The notes under the pieces: model-generated
Seen by the model: the letters and a program-made list of their open reading frames with translations, nothing else
The model's database searches: none
What the model was told of the DNA's origin: nothing
Origin: Entrophospora sp. SA101
Lineage: Eukaryota; Glomeromycota; Glomeromycetes; Entrophosporales; Entrophosporaceae
Direction of reading: 5' to 3'
NCBI GenBank assembly: GCA_958430865.1
Contig: CAUDNR010002380.1
Location: 5,143 to 69,142, forward strand
Length of the DNA: 64,000 nucleotides
Made by a program: the position numbers and the translations under genes
Part shown: positions 14,099-28,500 of the stretch, piece after piece
Numbering within the stretch: the stretch's first letter is position 1
Layout: each line of letters opens with the position of its first letter

Positions 14099-15494
14099 TA
14101 AAAAATTTTTTGGTTTGATAAACAGCGGATTTACATTTATTTAATGTTACAATTAATAATAATAATAATACATTATTACAATGAAATAAACCTTGCTCTT
14201 TGATTTATTAGCGAATGTCAACCACGTTTAGTACCAAAAATAATTTCAAGATTAATCATCATTTTCGGTGTGGACGCGGATTATATATATTTATTATAAA
14301 CTTGTAAAGTATAGCCATAAATTATTAAATAGTATTAGTATTAATGAATGACTAGGCAATTAATCACAAGTTACTTGATTCATAAAGAAGACAAATTCAA
14401 ACTTCAAAGTTTTTAAAACTACTTTTGATTACTTTAGAAATTATGGGATGATTAACGTCTGACATTTTGTTCAAGTAAAGCCAATTAAATAACGTTACTC
14501 TTCTTTTATTTCTTCTTTTTACCATTCATATCAATTTTTGTTGCTAAAGCATTCGACTAATTAATTGATATTTACTTATTTATTAGCTGCAATTTAAGTT
14601 CAACTTTGATGTTTTTTCTCTTGTTATTACTCTCTTTGTCTCTTTTTTCTCTCTTTTCCTTCCAAATTTTCTTTTGGTTTTTTCACAAGCTCATAAACCA
14701 TTGGAATTATTAGTCAAAGTGAAAATGCTGCCACGAATGCGACACTTGCAACAACTAATATATAAATTATATAAATTATATATATTAATATCCATCATCG
14801 TTTTGTCATCATCATCATCACCATTATTGTTTCGCGATTTTTGTTATCTAGTAAATTAGAAAAATGTACATTCTCAGATTTAAAATTAATAAATTACATT
14901 TAAACACACTTGAACATTTACTTTTGCGCGTATGCATCAAAGAAAAAGCTCGCTTAATTAAAGATGTCTTACGCGCATAGTAATAATGGCTTGACTATTG
15001 TTAAATATTTCGTATCAATCAAGAAGAAATTGAAAAATCTCCAAGTCATCATTCACAAAACGATCTCAAAGCATGTTCGCGTCGCATCTATTTGAACTTG
15101 TGTGATAAAACAAACATCAATGAATGTTTTAAAGATTTATACAGTGACGGCTAATGAGCATGAGAGTATAAAATTGCGACCAACTTGTTTCGATTATTTA
15201 AATATTTTGATATTTTGATTTATCAATAAAGCACTACAATTGTTTGATACGCGCGTCGTAAATTCCCTTCGAGCAAGTGGTGCTAATTATACAGCGGGAA
15301 CAATGTTTTTTATATACGATGATTGTATAATATAAGAATAACAACGCCGAGAGAATAACGCGTGAATAGTAGCGGCAATTGCGAATAAGGAAATTATCAG
15401 GTGTTAAATCATTATAATAATCATTTATAGAAGAGTTATATAAATCCTATAAGATTAAGTAACTTGCTTAATTATTAACATCATCATAGATTTG

Positions 15495-15558
15495 GAATGT
15501 GAAGATTTTCCCTAAAAAAGGAAGTTGTGTTTCTTTTATAGGCGAGATCTTCACATTC
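15495..15558. repeat. ~65-bp hairpin element, copy A
   Basis: The arms gaatgtgaagat and atcttcacattc pair perfectly over 12 bp, with further partial pairing inward. The loop reads cctaaaaaaggaagttgtg followed by tttcttttatagg. The complement of this loop resembles the loop at 23981-24007, so the two copies lie in opposite orientation. Confidence 0.65.
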
Positions 15559-16923
15559 TATTTACTGCGCCTTCCAATTTACAGCCCATAAAATCATGAT
15601 TATTCATCACCCTCTAGGCCTTACTCTCGCACCTTCCTAGGCACACAACTCGTCCAAAAAAACCTTTCTTTATATGCAAGTAACATATATTCATGTTATA
15701 TTCATGTTATATATATATATTATTATGCAAAAGAATATGAAAACCACAAATAACATATTAATTGTTTATTAATTATTTTTAATTATTACTATTTTGCACA
15801 GTTTTCTTAATAATAATAAGATAATACTAATAATAATCATTTACTTAACTTTTATTGAATAAATATTAAGATAACTAATTAAAAAAAAATTATATACTAT
15901 AAATCCATATATGCAATAATTAAAAACAATCATTGGACAATTTGATTTAATTTAACATTAAAAGTTTTATTGAAATATATTTTATATAATACAATGATTT
16001 TATATATATTAGCATTTATACAAACGTTATGTAAAAATGATTTTAATTTTAATTTTAAAGTTTTATATTTATTATTTATTTATTTCTACAGTTATTATTA
16101 TTTTGTTTGTAAATATTTGCTTCAAGTTTTACCAAAATGTAATCTTTAAATTACCATTTTAAGATTTGCGGAGAGTTAATAATTATCAGATTTCCTAATT
16201 AATTTTTATTAATTTTTTTTGTTTTGAATTTTTTCACAAACGTGAAATTTTTGTTTTTTTTTTTCATGTGCGCTTTTTATTTTTTTCACACTTGAAAATA
16301 ATTACAGAACGAATTATTCTTTGTAAATATTTTTTTTTTTTTTTTTTCAATTGAAACAACGAAAATATTCTTTTTGCGGATAATGATAAATGGGTTTTTT
16401 TTTTAAAATAAAATCGTGTTTAACAAGTTTTTTAAAAATTATTAATTTTAGTACTACTTTCTAGTACCTAATTATTGTTATCATCATTATTATTATTATG
16501 GAGAAAAAATAATCTAGTGACAGATTAGAAAATGATTAGTAATTGTAGATTTAGAAAAATCAACATCATAACTATGTTCCTAATCATAATTATGATAGGA
16601 GAAGGAAGTTGCATGCATGCACTAATAATATTATATTTATCATTGTAATGAATTACGTGTGATTTGTTTTCTTTCTTTGTGATTATTCATAATATTTGCT
16701 TGGTGTATTACCATCGTCATCACCATCAAAAAAAATTTTATTTTTTTTTACCCAAAGAACATTCAATTATGAAACACGCACACGCACACGCACATGATTG
16801 TTTTCTGAACAAAAAGAGAAAGTTTCGTTTATTGATTGACTGATTAATTGATAACGTATCTCACATGCTCCGTTATCCATCATCATCATTCTCCATTCCA
16901 TCTAAGTCGCGCTATTTGTTACT

Positions 16924-16924
16924 T

Positions 16925-16971
<47 letters not shown>

Positions 16972-16972
16972 A
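16924..16972. repeat. (GTT)n microsatellite
   Basis: About 16 GTT units in intergenic DNA with no open frame of significance. Confidence 0.9.
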
Positions 16973-18025
16973 ATGATGGTGGCACTAATTAAATAACTCC
17001 ATCAGTTAAAAACGAGAAATAAAAATAAAAATAACCAAACTTTTAATTAAAAAATGGGATTATTAAAGATACGCGTAAATGATGGCGTTATCTTTCTATA
17101 ACACTTAATTTATCAATTGATCGACAAATTTAACTTATTATATCACTATTGATTGATATTATAATTAAAGTAAACGCTAATATTTTGCTAGTGAAAAAAT
17201 GATTTAACGTGTTTGAAATTCGTACGTAATTCTGAAAATTTATTTTCCAAAACAACAAACAACGTTATTACTAAACGTAGTAAAGTAATATATGTATGAT
17301 ACACACATAATGTTTTTACAAAAGGTAAAGTTATCTCACTGTGCGTTAATAACAGACATATTTTTATTGTGGGGTACATTTTACACATTCGTCTTATCAT
17401 CATAATTCAATTATTCATTATTAACTGTGTGTGTAATTGAACGCGTATAAAAAAAATCTTTCGATCTCGATTCATATTAAATTTATTAATAATTGTAAAT
17501 TAATTTATTGGCTGTTGTGTTTTTTTTTTGCAGCTGATTAACAGTCAGAGTTACTTCCAACTTTGGTGACAATCATTATTATTATTCCTCTAGCATTATT
17601 CATATATGTATGAGTGTATGAATATATGGATGCATGTATGTACATGTGACAGAAAAAGTAGAAACAATGCAAAACGATGATCGAAAATCAATTTCAAGCA
17701 ATAGTAATAAATTCTTTACTCTAACGATTTCCATTTTTTTAATAAATCATTAAAAACTTATGACTATAATGTACTATAATACAATTAAAAGGAATTTGAC
17801 TAAAAATGTATTCTTTGAATTTGAAGACGCCTCAGGGGGGCGAAATCAATTAGCTCCTTATAATAAGTCTTTGCTGAAATAGTACATTTTAATAACTCGG
17901 TACCGAAATAGAAAACTTAAACGGACACGGACACGCAACTATTAAAAAAGGTGGGATGATAATGTATAAATTGCATATTAAAAATCATACAACCAATTAA
18001 TGATTTTCGAATTTTGATGCTGTTG

Positions 18026-18061
<36 letters not shown>

Positions 18062-18699
18062 GTGACTTTTGAAAATAAAAACGACACTAAAAAACAACAT
18101 AATATTAATATATATTAAATAATCATCATTCCGCGGTATATATTCGAGTGATAATTAAAAATAAGAGTATCAATCATTTAAAACGCGAAGTATTTCATTG
18201 ATGCTTCTTACTATCACTCCAAATTTAGTGCTATAATGTTTAATAATCAAAAAAAAACAAAAAATTCGTAACAATTAAATGATCACTAATATGGAAAAAG
18301 ACCCTTTTTCATATACAAATTTAGCAACTAGTTAGCATGAAAAAGAAAAATCTGGGGTTGGGAAATCAAAAAAAAATCAAAAAAGGAAATAACAATAATT
18401 ATAATAATAAAAATAATATTTTATATATAGATGGATGATTATCATGATATAAATAAATGATAATAATAGTAGTAGTAAGTAAAGTAATAGTAATAATTAT
18501 AGTTAATTATAGTTAACTATGCGAGGATGTTACTTTTTGGCGTACATTTTGCATATATATATATATTAGTATATCTTAAATGGACTAATCTATTTTTGTG
18601 AGATTAAAAAAACAAGGTGAAGTTTTTGTTTATTATAGAAAGCTTTTATTGATAATAAATAATTCAATATTGAGACATGTCTATATATTTGTTTTTTTA

Positions 18700-21600
18700 T
18701 TATTGTACATTTTTAGATTGTAATTTCGGTAATGGTTTTTTCTTCTTTGGATGTATTTTTGTTATTAATTTAATCACTTCTTCTCTATACAATTTTGCAG
18801 TGTTATAATCTGATAAACGTTTTGATTCCTCAATTCTATCTATTAATAATCTACAATTTTCTTGAAATTTGATTACATGTCTTATCGATAACTGTTTCAA
18901 TAGTATTGTACTAGTATTAATATCATTACATCTGCAAAAATATGGGAAAAAATTAGTTGGTATTTGTGTAGAAAAAATCAAGCCATGTAGATATATATAT
19001 GTAATACCTAGCTAAAATATTAATCATGAATTTATAAATTTCATATTCTAACTCCTTAGAAAGTCCAATCTTTTCTAATTCAATTTCTTGTTGATAAACA
19101 TTATCAAATTTCTTTGAAATCTTACTAGTTTCAGCTTCTTGCCAACAACTCCAATTGTTCCATAGATTCCATGCTTTCTCCAATTGTTTATGTCGATAAC
19201 ATCCAGACAATAATATTAAAAACATCCAACCATTTAATTCTATTCCAAGTTTTGGTATATTAACTTTATAAAAGTCCCATAAATAATGAAAGTTCATTCT
19301 TTTTTCTATGACACTCATATATGAAATAATTAGATAACTTGATATTTTATTATCTTTAAAGTTTATTTTAATATTACTATTATTAATATGTGTTGATGTT
19401 GACAACAATGAGGGTGATGGTGGTGAAGAGAAAATGACGGAGATTAAATAATTATAAATCATTTCTGCCTCCATAAAAATTTGCAAATTTGTTTTTGGAC
19501 AGTTGGTAAATAATGGATATATATCAGATCCAATCATTAGATTGGTTAGTTCTATTGGTTTATTTCTAGTTGTTGTTGTTGTTGATGATGATGATGATGA
19601 TGATGATGATTCTTCTTTTTCTTTCTCTTCTTCCATAGATGAATCTAAAATATTTGTTATAGCTGATTTTAAGTCTATATAAATGTCATCAACAACATTT
19701 TGCCTAGAATTATTTTGTAATGATAATGGATTTATAATATTATCATTCACTGCTGCATCTGACATGACTTTACTATCATTATTATTACTAGGATTATGAT
19801 TATTATCACTAATACTATCAGAATTATTATTGTTGTGGTTATTACTATTATGATTGCTAGCATCACCATCGTTATCACTAGTATTATCTTTATCTTTAAT
19901 ATCATTATTACCATCATCATCATTATTATTACTACTGGTATTACTATCATTACTATTATTATCATTACCATCATTGTCATCATTATTACTACTGGTAATA
20001 ACATTGTTACTATTATTATTAGCACTACTGGTATATTTATTTGGAATCTTTAATTCACTGTGGGATGCATAAGTCCATAATAAATTTACAAATGTAATAT
20101 CATCAGGTATTAATAATGAATTTTCTTTTGCACTAGCAATTTAAATATTTAAATATTTTTTTAAAAAAAAAAATATATGCACATATTTCATAAATACCCA
20201 TAAATACTCTCTCATGAATACAATGTATAAATAGATACCTTTGAATTAAATTTATTAATATATTTCTAGCCATTTCCAAATCACCATTAATTGCACAGGC
20301 ATAAATTAGTGTATTGTAAGTGATCAAATCAGGCACACACCCATTATTTTCCATTTCTTCTAATAGTTCAAACACTTTATAATAGTAATGTATAATAAAA
20401 ATAAAAACCATTAAGAATAATAGTCTATTTATTATCATGATCATTATTGTTATTATTAATTAGAAGGATATCTTTTCTTCTTGAACAAGCATGAATTAAT
20501 GAATTATATGTGATATTCGTAGGTTGTAATTTTTTCTCCAACATTTCGTCATACAATTGCAACGCCTTTCCTGCATCCTTTTGCTAAATTAATATATATA
20601 TATATACAACACAATAAATAATGATAATCGTGATGATATTAGTATGTTATTAAATATATATAAGCATATAACAAATTATAAAAAATATAATTCATAATTT
20701 ATGATTAATAATAATAAATATAATTACCGTAAAGTGCAGACTATATTATTATACATGCATGACATATATATTGAATTTCGTATGGAATGTATAAAGTAGT
20801 ACTTTGGTATAATATTTCGAGTATAGCCTATATAAAAATGTGTGAGTATGTATATACTTGTTCATATTTTTTTTTAAATAATTTCTTTTTAGTCTGCACT
20901 TTATGGAATTATAATTATTATTATATTAAAAATTTTATCATAATAATAATGATATTACTATTATTAATTGTTACCTTTGCGCAAATATGAATCATTAGTG
21001 AATATGTCACTTTATCAGGCTCACCAATCTCTGAACACAAACGTTCAAATATTGACCAAGCTCGATTATAATCACCAGTATCAGCACAACACTTTATTAA
21101 TATGCTATAAATCACCTTGTAATAATAGTTTTTTTGAAATTAATTAATTATTAGTTGAGTTGGATGGATGATGAAGGCATAAGAAAGAAAATAGAATTTT
21201 GTGAAAATTTTCTAACCTGATTTGGTATATTCCCTGTATTTTTTAAATCATTTAATACTTCAAATGCATCAACCGTTTTTTTGTTCGATGCATATGCTTT
21301 AGTTAAATTTGCATAACTATGTAATGTAGGTTCAAACCCAACTAAAAAAAAAAAAAATATAAACGAATAAATATGACGAATGAGTAAATATAACACATTA
21401 AAATAAAAAATAACATATATTGATGTTTGCCTGCTTCAATTAAATTAAAGGCCGCGATTGCTTTTTTCAAATCACCAACATTTGCATAAAGATTTAAAAG
21501 ATGTTCGTACGTGTGGAGTGTAGGAAATACATTGGCATTCTAAACACAAAATAAAATAATATCGAATTAAAGATTTCTTTCCCACGTATTACCGACCCGA

Positions 21601-21966
21601 ATGACTAATTGATTAATCGATCAACTGACCTTCATCATTTCTATTACTTTTTCAGCTTCATCTGGTTGTTTAGATATTGCCTAATAATAAATAATATCAA
21701 TCAACAATAATTTTATAAGCCAATCTTTTTTTATCTATATATTGTTGTGCTAATTAATGAAAACTTACGCAAGCATACAATAATTTGTTAAATGCAAAAA
21801 TATCATTCTGTTGTTGACTTGAAGAGGCAATTGTGATCGAACAATGTTTTAAACTATCTTGTATCAGCGGAAGCCTAGGTAAAACTGGATTATTGTTGAT
21901 TCTTTTGATTAACAATTTATGTGTTACTGCAGCTCTTCTTCGATACATGTTAAATATAACATTCAT
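18700..21966 (-). CDS. Pentatricopeptide repeat (PPR) protein, probably mitochondrial
   Basis: Nine exons join in frame: 21966-21769, 21680-21630, 21539-21431, 21341-21217, 21115-20975, 20583-20472, 20389-20239, 20132-19008 and 18931-18700 (747 aa). The start MNVIFNMYRRRAAV is basic and lacks acidic residues, like a mitochondrial leader. Tandem 35-residue PPR motifs follow, for example HTYEHLLNLYANVGDLKKA, HSYANLTKAYAS, VIYSILIKCCADTGDYNRAW, VTYSLMIHICAK, ITYNSLIHACSRRKD and ITYNTLIYACAINGDLEMAR. A low-complexity Asn/Asp/Ser insert of about 60 residues (from 20020 down to 19770) separates the repeats from a helical C-terminal half. PPR proteins bind single-stranded RNA and act in organelle RNA stability, processing or translation. 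The target cannot be inferred. Two introns are non-canonical: AT-AC between exons 6 and 7, GC-AG between exons 3 and 4. Confidence 0.92.
20390..20471 (-). other. AT-AC (U12-type) intron in the PPR gene
   Basis: The donor is g|ATATCCTTCT, a full match to the U12 consensus ATATCCTT. The 82-nt intron ends tttattatac|at. A branch-like ttcttaatg sits about 20 nt before the 3' end. Splicing gives RRKD-YYYKVFELLEEM and restores a PPR of exactly 35 residues. No GT donor exists in the exon end that could replace it. Confidence 0.82.
21342..21430 (-). other. GC-AG intron in the PPR gene
   Basis: The donor is CAG|GCAAAC and the acceptor is tttttag|TTGGG. This join gives FNLIEAVGFEPTLHSY and a 35-residue PPR spacing. 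The alternative GT donor a few codons downstream (gttatt) would add five residues and break that spacing. Confidence 0.65.
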
Positions 21967-24900
21967 TTTAAAAATTTTTTTTCTCAAAAAAATGAAAGAT
22001 CTAAATTTCTATGATTTTTGGCCAATCAATTTTTATCATATGACTGGTATCACCTTGTAAATAGGTTTAATGAGAAAATAGTCAGTATAGAATAGAAGAT
22101 TATAACAATTCATTAACACCTAACAGATCAGGCAGATGCTCTCCGATGCCGCATGCAACATTAATTATTATTATGAAGTGAATGTTTATTTTAAAAACAC
22201 ATGTGGTGGAGATTTTAAAAATATATCCATCTATCTATCTATCCATCTATCCATTTATCGAGTTCGCGCGTCCTCTAAATAAGTAAATCAAAATTGATTT
22301 TTTCATTTTCAAAAATAGCCACTATAATATAACTATTATAATTATAGTAATAGGTAATAAAAGATAAATGCATGCAACTATGTATAAGCTCTTAGAAGAA
22401 AATAAAGAAACGCGCTCTCTCTTGCATGAATAAATTAGGTGAATAAAATAAAATGGGTTCCTAGAAAAGGCTACCTAGAACGCCAAAAATATTTATATGA
22501 TGTGATATAACAATTGTAATTAAGGTAAATTTTTATACAATGACCATGATGCAATATTCACTCACTCACCATCCTGTACAATAATACAATTGATTTTTTG
22601 AATTTCATTATTTTTTTATTACATTGTATTTCTACATTATTATTATTATTATAAAAAATGTGAAACATGCATATATATTATTTATATATGTGTGTATATA
22701 TATATATTATAAATAATATATTGTATGTATATATATTTTTGGAAGTCTTGGAGCTTGGAAATAAAACGTATGTAATCATTCAAACTCACATGTATTGTTT
22801 TGTCTATGCAAGATATTAACTACAAAAAGAATATTTTTTTTTGACGTTTAAAAGATCCGATTATTTCATAAATTTCGCGTTTTAATTCAAGTTTTTTTTT
22901 TCACTTTTCACAACTGACCCTTCCTTCTTTTTCTCGGAAAAAAATTTTATTTAAATTGTTGTCACTGTAAAAATAATAATGATGAGTTAGATGACAATGA
23001 TGATTATAAAAAACCAATTAATTAATTGAAAAGAAGAATAATGATTTTGTTTGTTGTTGTCAAAGTTGTTGTTGGTAGAGTGAATCAAGAAACCTTAATG
23101 ACAATGTGTATTAATTGTGACAATTGTCATTATTATGACAATAAAAAATTCAAACGAAATTCTCACGCAATTTATTCTTTGATTCGAAAAAAAGTTTTTT
23201 ACTCTTGGATATTCTTTTTTCTATTAGTTAATAATGTGTGTGTTACAAATTATGTAATTATACCATATAAGTCTTTGTGTGTATTCCATGAGGAATAATG
23301 GAAATGATAAAGAACATTGTAATATTTAGCATACTAAACCTCATAATTGCTTTCATAGACAAAGAACAATAATTGTAATTATAACGACACATACACCCAC
23401 CCATTAATTAAGTTAAAAAGATCATTTCATCAATCAATCAAATTAAATTAAAAAATCACAGGTTCGATTATTGGATGATCGATCTGTAGATTTTTAAAGT
23501 GTGTGGGTATTTAAGGTGTAGATTGCGTTGCTGGGATTAGCTGATGATCAACTTTAAAATTTTCGAGTTAAAAAATTTGATATTCTTCGAACGAAAGAAT
23601 GCTTGTATTACTATTAATTAGCTACTATTCTGATCGCTTAAGAAAGACAAATTAGTATAACAATGGGGGATTTGTCTGATATAGATGAGTTGTTTTTTTT
23701 ACTAGCCCATATAAGAGAAAGATATTATTTATTATTAATGTTATGTAATGTATGTATTGTTATTATATATGTACGAGTCGGATAATAAAGCTAATTCATT
23801 AATATTAATTAAGAAATGGCGTATGAGAGAGAGAGAGAATATGTTGTAATGAATGATATTTTAAAATTTTCAACCTGAAGTGAGTGTGATCAAAAGACGC
23901 GTAGAGTTTTATACATCGATCTTCCTTCTACCAGGTGCACGTCATATGTGCTGAAAGTTTGGAAATGTGAATATCTTACCCAAAAAGACAACACAATTTC
24001 CTTTATAGGTAAGATATTCACATTTCATGCGATATAACGCCAAAGTAGATCATTTTCACATTTGATCTTCATTATCCAATCATTCAAAAATTGTTTGTCT
24101 AATATAGAAAAGATAAAAAATTGAGCCACATAGATAATAAAAAAAAAATTTTTCGGCGTTTTTTAAATTTTTCTTTCTTTTTTTTTTCTACCAAAATTAA
24201 AATATTTCTTTCTTTTTATAATTGTATATGATAAACAACAACATTAATGGACGATAATAAATAATACTAACTTTATAAACATATTTGATAATTACATGAG
24301 ATAAAAAAACAAGGTTTTTTTCCTAATTACACACACACACGCCATTCTTTTAATTATTAATTAAATAGAAAACCATTTTATTTATATTTACTTTTTGAAA
24401 TTAAATTAATTAATTTTATTAATTTTAACATAAACAAAATGTTTTAATTGTACGTGCACATGAATAATAAAAACTCTGACGCAGTTTTTTTAACAAATTG
24501 AAGCCACCATCTTGTAGATAAATTCGACTCAAGCCTTTGCACAATCATCTCTAATAAATATATGATGTAAAGGAGAATTTTTAAATATCCCAACTGCCAA
24601 AAGAAAATCGAAAGTGTGGGGTACATAAAATACTAGACAAAACCTACTTAAAACACAGGTTTTTTTTCTTGACAATCAATTGAAGATTTCTAATTCTTTC
24701 AATAATATAGTAGATAAATAAACATGCTATTATAATCTTTTATAATTATTAATAAATTAAAAAGAATTCATTCATTTCATCTAATTCCATCTTTGTCCAT
24801 CAAAGCACGCATATGTTAATTATTAGTTTCTTAAAAAAAAAAAAATCTAGAGAAGTTTAAGTGAAAAAAAAACCTAAATAGTTCCATCGTTTTCAATTGG

Positions 24901-25500
24901 CGTATGTGTGTGTATAGTATTTTAAAAAGAAAAGGAAGGAAAGTAAAAACAAACTTGTTATATAATTCTTTGCCATTTTGTTTTCCCTCTCTTTTTTCTT
25001 CGCTCGCTTTGCTTCTTTTTGCAAAAAAAATTTTATTCTAATTATTTATATGTTGACATATATGGTATTATGTATTTATTTGTTTTCAAAAAAAAAAAAA
25101 ATACAAGATTTACATAATGCATCATTGTTAAAATTTTTCATTATAACTGAGAAATAACCGAGTTAAACAATATATACTACTTATTTTTATACAAAAAAAA
25201 AAATTTTTTTTATACTATTCATTTTATTCGTTATTAATATATATTATTATCTATATATACATATTTATATATATTTTCTACATATCAAGTTCTATACTCA
25301 CTATCATCATCATCATCATCATCATCCTCTCGCTCACACCATACTGATTTTCTCACAAATGATCTTGTAAGAAAAATTTATATACATATTTGTTTATACT
25401 CTGCTAAAAATGTCGTGGAAATATTTATAGTAGTAATAATCATAATTTTTTAGTTTTATGTTCTTTAAAAAATCTTAATTGGAAATTAATTTTGCGGAAA
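21967..25500. other. Gene-poor stretch upstream of the PPR gene
   Basis: AT-rich, with TA-dinucleotide tracts (about 22660-22740), (tcta)n near 22233 and the hairpin element at 23962-24026. Frames at 23026-23298 and 24444-24626 have no recognisable motif. I support no gene here. Confidence 0.5.
23962..24026. repeat. ~65-bp hairpin element, copy B (perfect stem)
   Basis: The arms gaaatgtgaatatcttacc (23962-23980) and ggtaagatattcacatttc (24008-24026) are perfect 19-bp inverted repeats around a 27-nt loop. It is the same element as 15495-15558, in the other orientation. A half copy lies at 62983-63007. Confidence 0.8.
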
Positions 25501-28500
25501 AAAGTTGTTGTCATTTAAAATTTGTTGTTCTCCAATTATTTTGCATACATGTACGTACTACCTGTGCATTCATTTACTTAACTAGCAAGAGTTTTAGGGA
25601 GTGAAAACAAATATTATTGAATAAGTAAAAGGTAGGTAAGCAAACAACCAGAATGACGGAAGCAGGGAAGGAAACTTTTACTATTATTATAACATTACGT
25701 TACTTTTATTATATCTTTCCAAAAAGGAAATTAAATAATTCTGTTATCGGTAATAATAATTATGTGTAAAATAAAGTTTTTTATTAATTGCTTTTTTAAG
25801 AATTGAATTCGGATATTTATTTATTATTTATTATTATTATTATTATTACTATTATTAATTCTCACGATTTTATATATATGTGTACACATCCTATTAAAGT
25901 CTTGATTTAACAGATTAAGAGTCCAGAACAATCTAATAATAATAAACAATTACTATAATAAATTCTTCTCTATATAACGAATTTTTCTAAAACTATTCAT
26001 TATATCGAGAGATTCATTGTTGCACGCGTGAAGAATTAATAATCTTAACAAATTTGACATATAATGAAATTACTTGATAATATATATGTATAATAATAAT
26101 AATAATATTGAATAGATTCTTTATTTTTTGTTGTCCCTAAGTGAGAATTGTGGATGTCATATTGAACTTCAATAGTTATGCATAATAATATATCAAATTA
26201 AAGTTTTTTTAGTCAAGTGGTAAAAGTTCAATTTGTTGGTTTAACTGAAAAAATATTGAAACAACAACACTTTTGGCATGAGTCCTTAATTCCCCATGAA
26301 ATTGTGTATGTTACACAATTCTTTATATGTATTAGTATGTGAATTATGTCGCAAAAAGTAAAACTAAAACGAACGATCAATGAATGAAAATAATATATTT
26401 TTTAAAAATTTGCCATTTTAAATTCATGGACAAACAATATATAGTTAGTATTAGATAGAATATCTCGGCGCTTACATAAGTTATTTAGAATATTTCAAAA
26501 GGATTATTAATGGATCATGATCAAATAATTAATATTTGTATAGGTCGAATAATGGTTAAATTGGAAAAAAAAAAGGTTTCAGATAAAATTTTCGTCTCGA
26601 CGTTTTATTTTCACGAAATAATTAAGAAATGAATAACATTTATTGGTAATGTGATAAATATTATCATAATCAACATCCATACATAACTCTAAATTTATTC
26701 AAGAATGAATGAATAGAGTAAAAAAAGTAAAAGTTATTAATTAACAATTTTGATCATTGGCCAATTTATTTGATTGGTTTGTATTTGGTTGTGTATGGTG
26801 GCCCCTGCTTTTATTTAAGCGTCTGTGCACACGATATCTATTATTATTATTATGGGGTTTAAACATTCGAATGAAAATTTTTGTGCATAACGATTTAAAA
26901 ACAATAATTGTTTATTTGGTTAAATCAATAATTCAATGATTCTTTAGTGGAGAATCTTGGAGAAATGTTTCATTTTTCATTTTCCTAATAATTTCTAATT
27001 CGATTCATTGATGCACGTGATAAAAAGTTTCACTTTTTTCAACAATATTCCACAACCTCTTAACATGTCGTGACATAATACCTGATCAATAGCAATATAT
27101 ATAGAACACAAAGATTTTATAAACAATAATTATTATTATTGTGATGTTGTGGATTGGTGTCATACAAACAAATAATATTTAATACTTCATTCATAGAGTT
27201 TTCCAAATATTTACCGCATCTTTAAACCTTATCATTCTCATTATTAAAAAATCATAATTAATATTAAAAAGTAAATAAAATGGTAAAAATAAATATTTAA
27301 TAAAAAATTTAATTAAATCTAAATTTTTTTTAATAATAAATTTTTTTCAATTAAACTTATTTTGAACTTTTTCTTTAACTTAACATCCAACCAAATCATC
27401 AAACTTTGTTAATTATAATATGATAATGACGAATTCTTATAAACTCATTTTCTTGACGAATAATAGAAACAAAACAAGTAGCAATAATTCCAAAAATTGC
27501 TGAAATAATAATGTGAAATAGAATTTCTTTAAAATATTCTATTTCCTTCTCTTCCCGACTATTTCGTCACCATACATGTTTATTATACAAATGATGGTGA
27601 TTGGAAGAAAATTATCATGCTATAATTATGGTAAGAAAGAAAAAACTTTAAGCAATTCATTGTTCATTTTATTTCATGTTGTTACACTAACATCGAATAT
27701 CTATTACTATATTACTATAAGATTATATTTTGGAATAAGATTTAACATTTATTAATATTGTGTGGTCATCTTTTTTCTTTTGATTAAATGATGATGATGA
27801 TGAGCGGATTGTGGGTATTTTATATATATATGATGATATCGATTTCCATGGTGGTCATAGTGTTAGCCAAAAAATGTTTATCAAAAAAAAATGTTTACGT
27901 TAAAAAAAGGTGTGGTATTGGTTTTTTTATATAAATTTTTTTTTTTGTATGAAAAAACTGAAAAAACTGGTAAAATTTTATTAACAATTTATTTATTTAG
28001 TAATTAAATAAACCCACATGCACACTATTTCGATTATGTGCAAAATTAAAAATATAGACCAGGGTCTTGGCAAGTATTCAAATTTTTTTTAAATTAAATA
28101 TATCCAGGGATTTCATATTCATCATGTGAAATTTTTTACGCCTAAATATATTAATAAAGACTACCTAAAAGCGTAAGAAGTAAATATGAATATGAATAAA
28201 CACTGGAAAAATTCCTGTTTGGTGGTAATAAATGGACGCAGTGGCGATAAAAAATATAATATTAAAAAAAATACTATATTATATTATTTGTATCCCTCTT
28301 TAACCACCAACTATAATATTTACATTGTGCTTTCTCCCTCAGATCGATATTCCAAATTCACTTGATCTTTTAGACAAAAAAAAAAAATAGCAAAAGATTG
28401 TCGTTTATTAATTAACTTCTTTTTCATCATCACTATCACACACACACAATCTTTATTTCTTCTCATCTTGTTTGCATATTTCCCACCGATCCACCTTCCT

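Larger units (their letters stand above)
14100..18699. other. Intergenic, 4.6 kb
   Basis: No gene is supported. It holds a hairpin element (15495-15558), a (GTT)n tract (about 16924-16972), an (AAT)n tract near 18028-18062 and many homopolymer runs. Short frames, such as 14674-14859 and 17188-17403, lack conserved motifs and splice context. Confidence 0.55.

Noticed and set aside
19796..20072. Plus-strand frames rich in Ile/Thr/Ser opposite the PPR gene
   Set aside because: They are the antisense reading of the Asn/Asp/Ser codon tract of exon 8.
26205..26265. A stretch resembling a tRNA (gtcaagtggtaaaa)
   Set aside because: No acceptor-stem pairing and no GTTCRANNC T-loop could be found.
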